Assembly (NCBI RefSeq): GCF_965279675.1
Contig: NZ_CBDIIJ010000002.1
Span: forward strand, 1-64,000
Source of the DNA: Mucisphaera sp965279675
GTDB taxonomy: Bacteria > Planctomycetota > Phycisphaerae > Phycisphaerales > Phycisphaeraceae
DNA length: 64,000 nucleotides
Direction: 5' to 3'
Part shown: one piece after another, positions 55,852 through 64,000 of the stretch
Layout of the letters: each line of letters starts with the position of its first letter
Position numbering within the stretch: the first letter of the stretch is position 1
Program-made: the position numbers and the translations under genes
Notes under the pieces: model-generated
Database searches by the model: none
What the model saw: the letters and a program-made list of their open reading frames with translations, nothing else
Told to the model about the DNA's origin: nothing

Positions 55852-56844
55852 TTACGCGCGTCTTCGCATCAGGCCCGCACCCAGACCAAGCAGTCCGATT
55901 GCCGCGGTCGAAGGCGTGGGGATGGGGGTCTCAACCGAGAATCCGCGGACCAGCACACGTGCCAGGCCCGAGTTGCCGGCACGTCGATCAGAGCCGATGT
56001 AGAAGCCGATGGCCTGCACATCGTTGAACTCACCCGTGAAGGGCGTGCCAGTACCGACCATCGCATCGCTGAAGTAGATGCCCGCGTAGGGATCGAACTC
56101 CTCGAACTCAAACTCGTCGAAGGACGCGGCGGTGTTGCCTCCTCCAGCAGAGGAGATCGTCATCGTGCCAACGTTCGTGGGCGGGACAATGCTGAAGTTC
56201 GGAGCCGTGCCGATGTAGAACGTGTCATCCTGCTTGACGACCAAGCGGAAACGTCGGTCCTGAGCATTGTTGTTGCCGCCCGCAATGATCCTGATGATGG
56301 AGTCATTGTTCAGGACGACGTTGTCGGCGGGGTCTGAGCCGATCAGAAACTCTGTCTTTGGAATCAGTCCGATCAGACCCAGGCCATTGAACTCGTTGTT
56401 GAAAGGACCGATGTCAGGAAGAGCAGCCAGGCCCGCGCGATCGGGGGTCTGAATCCCAACGCGGATGAAGTCGCCGCCTCCGCTATCCCCAATCGACGCG
56501 AATTCGAGGACGCGGTTGCCTGCGCCAACCGTCTCAAAGCCGCCATAAAGATTCTGATTGGTCCCGGGCTCACCCACCCAGCCTTCCGGGGATGGCGTCA
56601 TCGACTCAGCCTCACTGAACGAAAGGCTTGTCTGGAGAAAACCGGGGAGATTGGTGGGCGTACCCACATTAAAAACAGGGTCACCCGAGGGGGCAATGTT
56701 GGGCAGACGGTTCAGTCGCTGACTCTCCGTGACATTCCCGGTCCCGCCCCAGTCAATCACCGTGACATTCGCGGCCAGGGCCGGTGTCGCCGCCATGAAC
56801 GTCATGGCGAGGATCGGCATTGCTTTGCTAACTTGCTGTGACAT
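55852..56844 (-). CDS. Secreted PEP-CTERM protein of unknown function
   Basis: 330 residues. Strong AAGGAGG before the ATG. Signal peptide (about 1-24, ending PALAAN), then a beta-rich domain with no recognised family. The C-terminus is TPIPTPSTAAIGLLGLGAGL ending MRRRA, a PEP-CTERM-like tail with PTPS in place of PEPS. No dockerin repeats, unlike the neighbouring gene. It is the first structural gene after the LacI regulator on the same strand (60 bases apart), so it is the likeliest direct target of that regulator. Confidence 0.6.
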   Translation of the reverse strand: MSQQVSKAMPILAMTFMAATPALAANVTVIDWGGTGNVTESQRLNRLPNIAPSGDPVFNVGTPTNLPGFLQTSLSFSEAESMTPSPEGWVGEPGTNQNLYGGFETVGAGNRVLEFASIGDSGGGDFIRVGIQTPDRAGLAALPDIGPFNNEFNGLGLIGLIPKTEFLIGSDPADNVVLNNDSIIRIIAGGNNNAQDRRFRLVVKQDDTFYIGTAPNFSIVPPTNVGTMTISSAGGGNTAASFDEFEFEEFDPYAGIYFSDAMVGTGTPFTGEFNDVQAIGFYIGSDRRAGNSGLARVLVRGFSVETPIPTPSTAAIGLLGLGAGLMRRRA

Positions 56845-56904
56845 AGAGATTCTCCTCCTTAAGGGGTGTAAAAGACACTAGAAACAAACATATTGACACA
56901 CGAG

Positions 56905-57951
56905 TCATGGACGAAGGGTGGCGATCGAGCCACCGGGGTCGAAGTAAAATGGAACGGCCACGCTTGGCTGGTCACTGTCGGGTTGATCGATCTTGGCGGA
57001 GACGGCTGATACAGCTTCCCGGCCCATCTGCTCATAAGGAAGAATCATGGTGGCCAGCATGACGCCAAGGCTGCCAGTGCTCTTCTCGCCAAAACCGGCC
57101 AGTGAAAGATCTTCAGGAACCGTAATGCCAACGGTTGCCGCAGCTACGGCGATGGGAGTGGTGGTGGTTTCGCCATAACCAATGATGGCAGTCGGCCTGT
57201 CGGGTGATGCAATGAACTGACGGTAGTAAGGGATCCGCTCTTCCGGCTGTAGATAGTTCCCGGGGCGAATCACTTCAGGGGTCAACCCCGCCGCCGCCAT
57301 GGCACTCCGATAGCCAGCTTCACGATCCATGCTAGAGTGATGAGGTTCAGATTGATCCTGTGGGTGACTGTTGTCAGCGTAGGTAATTTTCCGGTGCCCA
57401 CGCTCGATCAGAGTATCCGTTAAGCGATGGCCTGCATCGATGTCATCGGGGTAAACAGAATCAATCTCGCGTTTAACATTCATCCAGACAGATGGAGGCT
57501 TACATCTCTCGATCTCCTCCAACATGGATGCGGGTATACGATGCGTGTAGTTGATGAGGAAGCCATCACAAGAGAACTCTCGTAAGACTCGCGGCACAAA
57601 GCCGTCAACAGCGAGTTGCTGGTCGGGCAGCGACGCATGGATCAGGTGCATGTCATCTACTGCGAGTGCATCATTGATCGACTGAAGAAATCGCCAAGGT
57701 AACTGGCTGACTTCGTTCGAGCGACTCATCAGCAAAGCTACAGATCCAAATTTGCCTGTCGCAATTGCTTTGGCACCCGCGTTGGGACGGTAACCAAGCT
57801 CTTTTGCTCTACCACGTATCCGAAGAGATCTTTTAACGATCGAAGGCCGCTTGTCCTTAAGCTCACCGTTCAAGACACGGTAAACAGTACGCTGAGACAC
57901 ACCGAGTTCTCTACTGATCTGCTCTAAGAGGTGAGTGCTTGTGGACGCCAT
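56905..57951 (-). CDS. LacI-family transcriptional regulator
   Basis: 348 residues. The N-terminal helix-turn-helix reads LLEQISRELGVSQRTVYRVL with the hinge ELGYRPNAGAKAIAT. The periplasmic-binding-protein-like effector domain has GFLINYTHRIPASMLEEI and DLSLAGFGEKSTGSLGVMLA. Its effector is presumably a sugar released from the glycan. It lies at the head of the minus-strand gene run and divergent from the TIM-barrel gene on the plus strand, with a palindrome upstream that may be its own operator. One regulator for a cluster this long is plausible but not shown. Confidence 0.85.
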   Translation of the reverse strand: MASTSTHLLEQISRELGVSQRTVYRVLNGELKDKRPSIVKRSLRIRGRAKELGYRPNAGAKAIATGKFGSVALLMSRSNEVSQLPWRFLQSINDALAVDDMHLIHASLPDQQLAVDGFVPRVLREFSCDGFLINYTHRIPASMLEEIERCKPPSVWMNVKREIDSVYPDDIDAGHRLTDTLIERGHRKITYADNSHPQDQSEPHHSSMDREAGYRSAMAAAGLTPEVIRPGNYLQPEERIPYYRQFIASPDRPTAIIGYGETTTTPIAVAAATVGITVPEDLSLAGFGEKSTGSLGVMLATMILPYEQMGREAVSAVSAKIDQPDSDQPSVAVPFYFDPGGSIATLRP

Positions 57952-58490
57952 GACTGTGGCCGTATGGAGTGCGTGGTGAGTGATAACTGAAACGAGCGAA
58001 ACGAAGACTGACCAACGCTGGCATTATTGCCAAATGTCAGTGTTGCCAGAATCATACAGCGTGATCGCCGATTGTAAACAATCCAATAGAGATAATTGTG
58101 CATTTTTTTTGAAATAGCTGGCTATGCCAAACACTCATCTCGACCTTTTCTGGCTGGTAAGTCATTTTTTTTACTGGTCTTATGCACTTCCTGTAAAGCA
58201 GATCCAGTTCAGAGAGTTGACTTGTGTCAGAAGCTGATGACTGAGCCAAAGCACTGTTTTGGCTCTGAGCCAATGTCCCGACGTTCTTCCTGAACTCGGT
58301 CCGCGAGATGCGGAAGACTGGCTAAAGCGCGGACGTCAGCAACAACAAAAGATCAATGAGTAGGAGGCGCGTCTCGGCTGAAGCGATCGCTCTGTAGCTG
58401 AACTAGGTCGGCGGCGAGCTTAGCAACTTCCAGTTCCAGACACCGGAAGGTCAGCTGGAGAAAACCGCAGACTACGGGTAGAAGTACCTT
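57952..58490. other. 539-base gap upstream of the LacI gene
   Basis: Contains a candidate operator (separate entry). Around 58,285-58,365 the plus strand reads PELGPRDAEDWLKRGRQQQQ followed by a stop, resembling the start of a transposase-like or unknown protein, too short to call. No other gene, RNA or terminator is visible. Confidence 0.4.
58019..58032. promoter_or_regulatory. Candidate LacI-type operator
   Basis: TGGCATTATTGCCA is a palindrome of TGGCA and TGCCA around a 4-base centre, 68 bases upstream of the LacI start. A second TGCCAG occurs at 58,043-58,048 and pairs with CTGGCA at 58,018-58,023. LacI proteins bind such palindromes, but no copy was recognised at another promoter in the island, so this is tentative. 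Confidence 0.35.
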
Positions 58491-59807
58491 ATGGGCAATA
58501 CGACAATAGAGCTTGTAGACGGTACGTTTAGAATTAACCAGCGAAGTACCTATACAGCCGAAGCCGGTTTCCCTAATGCACATCCGCTGCTTTCAGGGAA
58601 GCTTCTCATGCTGAAGACTGCAAACTGTTTGTTTGATGATCAGAACTACCCATACTGCGGGAGTCGCCAGCATCCATACTGGGGAGAAGTCTCATGGGAC
58701 TATCCAGATGGTCCATGGGATGCTGCACGCCATACTCGTGAGTTTATCGATTCGCTAGCTCTGTATGCTCGTTGCGGCTTTAATATGGTAAGTGCTACTC
58801 TTATGCAGAACGTTCCAACGGGCAGACCACACGACTATCCATGGGATTGCTGTGCTTATGACAGGGATGGCAGTCTTAAGTCTAGCTTTTCCTCTCGGCT
58901 GGATTCTGTCTTGCAGGCTACGGATCGACTGGGTCTCATAGTCTTTCTAGTTCTCTTTTGCCCTCGGGGTGATCATCATCTTCCAGTGCTAGGCTCCGAA
59001 GACGCAGATGATGAACTCGTTCGCACTTGCGTGGGGAGTGTCATTAGGCATCTCATAGATGGCAATCACACAAATGTTATTCTTGAAGTCGTGCATGAAC
59101 CAGATAATGTTTACTCCCATCGCCTTTGTACTGGCGATTACGTACACGAGTTTATTCATTATGCGAGGGCTATCTCGGATGGACGTTTCTTGTTAACGGC
59201 GGGATATTGGAATCCAAGTGCACCATCAGCAAGAGTGCTTGCTTCTGTCGATTTCTTGTCGCATGGCGAGCAGAACGCGTCCCCATCTATCGTGAGGCGT
59301 GACTCAGAGAGCTTTCGACACACAATAGAGAGATTTGGTCTCAAGACGCTTCTTTTCTGTCAGGAAGTGAGCGGCGCGGCTTGTATTGAACCGGCACTCG
59401 AAACGAACACTGGGGTAGCTCTCTATAATCAGGGTGTGAACGATTATAATGAAGGCTATCAGTCAGTCCCGGTTAACTGGCGTCCGACAACACCTGCAAA
59501 GTGGAATCTTTGCCGACAGGTCGCTCACCTCACGGGTTCTTTGCCGCCGGGTCCATGCCCACCTCATACGAGTAAGGTTCCGGCATGTGTAGTGACAGGG
59601 CTTCCGGTGGGTGCCGCAGTTTATGACTGGTCAGTTATTGATCTGCGTGTACACGCCCCTTACTACCACCCATTATCAGAGGAGTATCGCCTAAATAGAG
59701 TTGAGTATCTTATAGATGATATACTTGCTGCAAGCTGTGGCTATGTTGACACAGACGACACCATAGATGATTCTATATTACAACTTAATGGTTCTGCTTT
59801 TTATTGA
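58491..59807 (+). CDS. TIM-barrel glycoside-hydrolase-like protein, family unknown
   Basis: 438 residues. It has WDAARHTREFIDSLALYARC, then VVHEPDNVYS (a plausible catalytic Glu as in clan GH-A) and KTLLFCQEVSGAA (a possible second acid). The layout suggests an (alpha/beta)8 retaining glycosidase, but I do not recognise the family. No signal peptide. It is transcribed away from the LacI gene, over a 539-base spacer holding a candidate operator. The start lacks a clear ribosome site. Could be a cytoplasmic exo-acting enzyme of the same glycan pathway. Confidence 0.5.
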   Translation: MGNTTIELVDGTFRINQRSTYTAEAGFPNAHPLLSGKLLMLKTANCLFDDQNYPYCGSRQHPYWGEVSWDYPDGPWDAARHTREFIDSLALYARCGFNMVSATLMQNVPTGRPHDYPWDCCAYDRDGSLKSSFSSRLDSVLQATDRLGLIVFLVLFCPRGDHHLPVLGSEDADDELVRTCVGSVIRHLIDGNHTNVILEVVHEPDNVYSHRLCTGDYVHEFIHYARAISDGRFLLTAGYWNPSAPSARVLASVDFLSHGEQNASPSIVRRDSESFRHTIERFGLKTLLFCQEVSGAACIEPALETNTGVALYNQGVNDYNEGYQSVPVNWRPTTPAKWNLCRQVAHLTGSLPPGPCPPHTSKVPACVVTGLPVGAAVYDWSVIDLRVHAPYYHPLSEEYRLNRVEYLIDDILAASCGYVDTDDTIDDSILQLNGSAFY

Positions 59808-60191
59808 GGCCCTATGGGTTTTGATGTAAGAAGTTTAAAACAAGGGCTGCATAGTCTTCGGGTAATAACCAACTACCGCAGAGCATTTGTTAGCGAGCTT
59901 ACTGGCGGCATAGCTACACTTGATTTTTTCATAGATTGAATCTTGTAAGCTGCAGATGGTTTTTGGGACTTACAGTTTGTGTGTTGAGAACTGTTGATAA
60001 CCCTCACTCGCACCCTAAGCAAGCACCGGCTAGGCACAAGATCACGATTGCAGCTTAGCCATTACTATTTGCCCCGTATATGTAGTACCAATAGACCATC
60101 GCGATAGTTCATATTGCAATATAATTCGTAATTCGATATGCTAATTTCATTAAAGTGTCTCGCCATATAATCCTTGGAAGTACACGTAATC
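59808..60191. other. 384-base gap between the plus-strand island genes
   Basis: AT-rich, with no gene, tRNA or clear hairpin seen. The SGNH gene ribosome site (GGAAG) lies at its right end. Confidence 0.5.
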
Positions 60192-61196
60192 ATGGATCTT
60201 GATTGTATCGAACTATTCAATGTCGCTGAAGCAGTTACGGTGCCGGGATCACCCGGCGCCGTACATCTCTCCCGTTTCCCACTACACCTTGAAACAAAGT
60301 ACCTGATACCGAGGGGGAAGATAGCCGCGCGAATGTCTAACGGGTGCGAGGTGCGCCTGAGTACGGACGCGGACCCGATACTCTTCCGTATATCTTCCCC
60401 CGACGGCGCTCAGGTTGAGACGTACCAAGGCGACTTTTGGCTGCAGAGCACGACCCTCGAGCCTGGCCGCCATTATGAGTTAAAGCTTTTTCGAGCGGAG
60501 ATGCTCAAGGATTTCCCAAGAAATGTCCAGGCGCAGTGTACCTACGGGCTCGACGTAATTCGACTCGTGGTCGATAACGGGGTGCTTTACCTTCATGACA
60601 TCGATACCTACGGGCAGCCGTATCGCAAGCCCAGTCCGGAGTCTCTGCCGAGAACGCGTTGGCTGGCTTACGGCTCGTCGATCACAGAGGCCAGTTCACA
60701 CGGCTACATCCATGAGGCCGCACGGCTCCTCAAGATAGATGTCTTGAACAAGGGCATGAGCGGGAGCTGCGGCTTGGAGGAAAGCACGGCACGCTATCTG
60801 GTAGATGACTGCGACTGGGACTTCACCACGCTCGAGTGGGGAGTCAACCTGCGCGGGCGCATCGAGCCTGACGAGTTTGAGCGTCGCGTCAATACCGCGC
60901 TCGATCTGTTCGTCAACACGGGTCGACCGGTATTTGTCATCACTGTACTGCCGAATCATGCTCATCTGAGGCTTGGCGATCCGGCAGTAATCGCGCGCCA
61001 GAACAGGTTTGATGAAGTTCTGCGGGACGCCTGCACCAGCCGAGCGCAAGCTCATCCAAATCTCTCGCTGATCGAGGGGCCCGACGTGCTGCACGAGTAC
61101 TCCTGGCTGACTGCCGATCTGATTCACCCCACACGCGACGGACACGCGCGGATGGGTCGATGCTTAGCTGACCTACTATGCAAGAGGCTCGATTAG
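60192..61196 (+). CDS. SGNH/GDSL hydrolase-like esterase
   Basis: 334 residues. An N-terminal beta-sandwich (about 1-140) precedes the SGNH domain: block I AYGSSITEAS, where the usual GDS is GSS so the nucleophile serine is retained; block III-like TTLEWGVNLRG; and block V DLIHPTRDGHARMG with the catalytic Asp/His. Start at the ATG 60,192 is preferred to an in-frame TTG at 60,174; GGAAG fits either. Likely removes acetyl or other acyl esters from the glycan. No signal peptide. Confidence 0.75.
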   Translation: MDLDCIELFNVAEAVTVPGSPGAVHLSRFPLHLETKYLIPRGKIAARMSNGCEVRLSTDADPILFRISSPDGAQVETYQGDFWLQSTTLEPGRHYELKLFRAEMLKDFPRNVQAQCTYGLDVIRLVVDNGVLYLHDIDTYGQPYRKPSPESLPRTRWLAYGSSITEASSHGYIHEAARLLKIDVLNKGMSGSCGLEESTARYLVDDCDWDFTTLEWGVNLRGRIEPDEFERRVNTALDLFVNTGRPVFVITVLPNHAHLRLGDPAVIARQNRFDEVLRDACTSRAQAHPNLSLIEGPDVLHEYSWLTADLIHPTRDGHARMGRCLADLLCKRLD

Positions 61197-61369
61197 ACAC
61201 CCTTGTGGCTATGCCGACAATCTGCGTCTATCACCCACTTTATATGCACGCTACCCAAGAGCCATAGTGATCACTGATTAATCGCAAGTGCATAGTTGCA
61301 TACACGCTGATTTTGCAGGCAGGCTATGACTCTCGTTGTAGACGATGTTGACTACATTGCAAGCCCAAT

Positions 61370-62395
61370 TCAGTGATGCCAATCAAAAATGGTCCCCAGC
61401 ATAGACCCTGGAGCGACTAGTAGCTGCTTATAAGCCTCTTGCATTCGCGAGACTGGCGTAACCGACGATATCAGTGGAGCAACTGTAATGACACCCTGTT
61501 GCATAAGTCCGACCATCTGTATCAAGTCATCACGTGTGAAGTGTGTCGCATGCAGTATATGAATCGCCTGAGATTGAGCAGCAAGACAGTCATAGGTGAC
61601 AAGATGTCGTCCACCTGAAAGGAAGAGCCTGCCACCATAACGAAGAACACCAGGATCCCCTCGGCCGCGACCAAGTAAGGGCTGGAGAATTTCTGCACCG
61701 CTGGTTTCGATGCAGACATCGAAGCCAGCGCCCTGCAACTGCTGCCAGCTATCGTTATCAGGAATTTCAAGCGTTGTACTTATACCACATTGCTGAGCAA
61801 CTGAGAGTCGATGAATACTGCGACTTGCAAGCGTGACCTCTGTCCCCATGGAACGTGCTGCTTGTGCGGCAAACTGCCCAATCAATCCTGCCCCGATTAC
61901 TAGAACTCTCTGACCTTCACGGAGATCGCACAACTTAACATCTCTTAATGATACAGAGGCGACACCCAGCATACACGCGTGCTCGGAGCACAAGTCTTCT
62001 GGCAGCTCGACCGTAAGGTTGTCTGAGTCATCGCACTGAAGCCTATTGACCACGACATGTGAGGCATGGCGACCGAAATGACCGCAGAACACGCGCTTTC
62101 CAATCAACCGATGATCCATCGATTCACCAACTGTTCGTACTATTCCAACAAGCTGATAGCCGCACTGACATGGCCACTTCGAGCCTCCATATGGTCCACC
62201 GACCATGAAGCTGCGTTCGGTGCCGTTGGACATGCCCGAGTGCGTCACCTCGATAAGAACCTGTGATGCTTCGCAAGACGGTAGCTCATCAATACGCCAG
62301 CCGACATTATCACGCAGCGGAAACTCGATTGATCGAATGGAGTCTTGAAGGATACGCGAGGGCATGTCACTGCTCATATCATAGTCTAGGTTCAT
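61370..62395 (-). CDS. MDR-family dehydrogenase lacking catalytic zinc ligands
   Basis: 341 residues with the medium-chain dehydrogenase fold: THSGMSNGTERSFMVG in the GroES-like domain, Rossmann VLVIGAGLIGQFAAQAARSM, and C-terminal AYKQLLVAPGSMLGTIFDWH. The usual zinc-binding Cys near residue 50 is replaced by SGMS, as in BchC/BacC-like members, so it may be a non-zinc sugar or cyclitol dehydrogenase. It lies in the same orientation as the oxidoreductase 145 bases upstream, and the two may share a transcript. Confidence 0.7.
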   Translation of the reverse strand: MNLDYDMSSDMPSRILQDSIRSIEFPLRDNVGWRIDELPSCEASQVLIEVTHSGMSNGTERSFMVGGPYGGSKWPCQCGYQLVGIVRTVGESMDHRLIGKRVFCGHFGRHASHVVVNRLQCDDSDNLTVELPEDLCSEHACMLGVASVSLRDVKLCDLREGQRVLVIGAGLIGQFAAQAARSMGTEVTLASRSIHRLSVAQQCGISTTLEIPDNDSWQQLQGAGFDVCIETSGAEILQPLLGRGRGDPGVLRYGGRLFLSGGRHLVTYDCLAAQSQAIHILHATHFTRDDLIQMVGLMQQGVITVAPLISSVTPVSRMQEAYKQLLVAPGSMLGTIFDWHH

Positions 62396-62539
62396 AGTAT
62401 AGTTGAGTGCCGAATGATACTTCGTACCTATCGATGACGGATGCGTACTGATATCATATAGTCAGTTGGCGGTCATGACAGATTAAGTATGAATTATGCC
62501 ATCTGTAGTTGCATATAGTTACTCATCGTATTATGATAG

Positions 62540-63502
62540 TCATGTATACGCTGAGCTATCTAATTTACTGAGCGCTCTAATATTTGCCAATGAATCGTCA
62601 ATTGTGACTCTAGGCGGCAGATCGTGTATGACGCTGTCACAGAAGGACTCAATCATAGTACAGAATCTGTCACGGGTCTGTAGCTGAATCTCCTCCGGGT
62701 CACCATTTGTTGGTACGACGCGGAGAGTCTTTCCATCGAATAGATCACATACCTCAATGCGCCCCTCTGTGCCTATGATGTCAGCCACCGCCCGAAACTT
62801 GGTCTCCATAGAGGTACACAAATACGCGATACGACTCTTTGGAAAACTCATTAATCCAGCGTACGACGTCTGAAGAAGTCCGTCTTCTCGATGCACTGCC
62901 ATGCCTTTGTACTCATCTGGCTCATCTGCCATCCAGTCGCGGATGCTTTTCATGCAATAACATCCTGCTTCATAAAGAACTCGACCGCCGAGCTCCGTCT
63001 TGGCACGCGTATCGTTATCCCAGTCATAGGTTGGGTAGAGTACTTCTGCACGAATGATACGTATATCGCCTATTCGGCGGCTAGCTAGCAACTTCGGTAT
63101 GACGGTCATTTGGTCGGTGAAGAGGTGACTGAATGCCTCCATAGCCACTTTGCCGTTCCTTCGACAGGCTTGCCTGATATTGATGGCCTCGCCTTCGCTT
63201 AGAACCATGGGCTTCTCGCATAGCACGTGCTTACCTGCTTCAAGTGAACGAATAATCCACTCACAATGCAGGCTCATTGGCAGTGTACATAGTATGGCAT
63301 CGATATGAGGATCGGCCAGCATACCTTCGTAGGTGTATGGCTTGCCAAGCGCAAGAGTCTCGGCATACGTTGCAGCCTTATCCTGACTGCGGCTAGCTAC
63401 ACCTATAACTTCCGCGTTTCGCGCCTGAGCCAGAGCAGAAGCGTGGCGATTCTTGACGATTTGCGACGCTCCCAGAAGACCAATTCTTACGACTTCTGAC
63501 AT
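62540..63502 (-). CDS. Gfo/Idh/MocA family oxidoreductase
   Basis: 320 residues. The Rossmann start is VRIGLLGASQIVKNRHASAL, with EKPMVLS as the catalytic-lysine motif after GKHVLC. The C-terminal region has GGRVLYEAGCYCMKSIRDW, with no His-Asp pair as in the copy at 18.7 kb. It resembles glucose-fructose oxidoreductase/dehydrogenase relatives acting on sugars. Start at 63,502 is chosen over an earlier codon because the fold begins directly there. With the adjacent MDR enzyme it could process an unusual sugar. Confidence 0.8.
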   Translation of the reverse strand: MSEVVRIGLLGASQIVKNRHASALAQARNAEVIGVASRSQDKAATYAETLALGKPYTYEGMLADPHIDAILCTLPMSLHCEWIIRSLEAGKHVLCEKPMVLSEGEAINIRQACRRNGKVAMEAFSHLFTDQMTVIPKLLASRRIGDIRIIRAEVLYPTYDWDNDTRAKTELGGRVLYEAGCYCMKSIRDWMADEPDEYKGMAVHREDGLLQTSYAGLMSFPKSRIAYLCTSMETKFRAVADIIGTEGRIEVCDLFDGKTLRVVPTNGDPEEIQLQTRDRFCTMIESFCDSVIHDLPPRVTIDDSLANIRALSKLDSSAYT

Positions 63503-64000
63503 AGTGGATGCCTCAAGACATAAACTTGAACTGCAGCTGCCACCATGAAACAACTAGTCAACATGTGAATGTATGTACCTGTGAATTTCTTCGCACCATA
63601 GCTAGCATGATGCATCTGATAGACGTTCATCCGTTACGAGCTTTCACTTCGAGCGCATTGTCTTGTTATATGTGCATACCTTAGCTTACTAAGCTGGCTT
63701 GCCCTGTTTGGCATAGAACATTCATATGTTGCATTATTATTCTGATTATACAAGTTTATCTTTTACCATATTCCTGCTGTATAATGTGTCTCGTACATCG
63801 ATTGATTACACCGACTGCATACACTATCTATTAAGATCTCACAGAGTCACATGGATGAGATACTTAACAACTCCTTATTCGATACATGAACCCGTCATTT
63901 CTTAGCTACCGCACCATATCTTCGAGCGTAAACTATTCAGGTAGAGACTTCTTCGACGGAGCCACGCGACACGCATGCACGCGATACATTCATAATATCA
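63503..64000. other. AT-rich right end without genes
   Basis: About 500 bases with the lowest GC of the window. I see no gene, RNA or obvious repeat. The window ends inside the island, before any matching intact tRNA-Gly. Confidence 0.4.

Noticed and set aside
36636..63502. SusC/SusD-type Bacteroidetes PUL
   Set aside because: No TonB-dependent porin, SusD lipoprotein or hybrid two-component regulator is present. Control is LacI-type, and dockerin/PEP-CTERM proteins are planctomycete-like.

Overview
The window joins two unrelated genomes. Bases 1 to about 10,521 are enterobacterial, closest in gene order and protein sequence to Klebsiella/Enterobacter. They hold the assimilatory sulfate-reduction and cysteine region: cysC (3' end cut by the window edge), cysN, cysD and cysG on the minus strand, iap on the plus strand, cysH, cysI and cysJ on the minus strand, then the first 77 codons of queD. 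At about 10,519-10,523 queD stops matching itself inside a codon run, and the next base already belongs to a 5'-truncated-at-the-join GH99-like secreted protein of a different organism. No IS, repeat or tRNA sits at the join, so an assembly or cloning chimera (contamination) is the simplest reading.

From 10,523 to 64,000 the sequence looks like a Phycisphaerae-type planctomycete. The evidence is secreted proteins with paired EF-hand/dockerin-like repeats (core DLIDLSILATNFG) followed by PEP-CTERM tails, many TTG/GTG starts, and an FGGY kinase, Gfo/Idh/MocA and sulfatase repertoire typical of PVC bacteria. 10.5-20.4 kb carries sugar genes: a GH31 glycosidase, an L-ribulokinase-like kinase, and a fucose-isomerase-family gene broken by one amber codon. 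These are followed by a run of gene remnants (two genes that lost their 5' halves face-to-face, a truncated sugar isomerase/epimerase, a gutted membrane acyltransferase-like gene) around one intact oxidoreductase. 20.4-24.8 kb encodes a PPK2 kinase, a Ca2+/cation antiporter, an ExoD-like membrane protein, a DUF432 protein and an MscS channel, several with overlapping stops and starts. 24.9-32.0 kb is a three-gene unit: transglutaminase plus DUF2126, circularly permuted ATP-grasp fused to alpha-E, and transglutaminase. It is a conserved but poorly characterised peptide-bond or peptide-tag chemistry system.

At 32,742-32,784 there is a 3' half of a tRNA-Gly(CCC), starting at the anticodon loop. 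This is the expected form of an integrase attachment-site copy. To the right the base composition drops visibly and nearly all genes serve polysaccharide breakdown: a large dockerin/PEP-CTERM protein, an IS3-family transposase remnant, a glucuronate-isomerase-like enzyme, GH2 and GH31 enzymes, a GRP-type sugar transporter, a GH28-like beta-helix protein, an FAD oxidoreductase with a broken 5' extension, a sulfatase, a pectate-lyase-like/LamG/PEP-CTERM protein, two more PEP-CTERM proteins and a LacI regulator, all on the minus strand. Beyond it are a TIM-barrel glycosidase-like protein, an SGNH hydrolase, an MDR dehydrogenase and a second Gfo/Idh/MocA oxidoreductase. I read 32.7 kb to beyond the right edge as a genomic island for a sulfated, uronic-acid-containing glycan. 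Most of its enzymes lack signal peptides, which suggests that breakdown is finished inside the cell. All identifications are by eye from motifs and composition; no database search was run.
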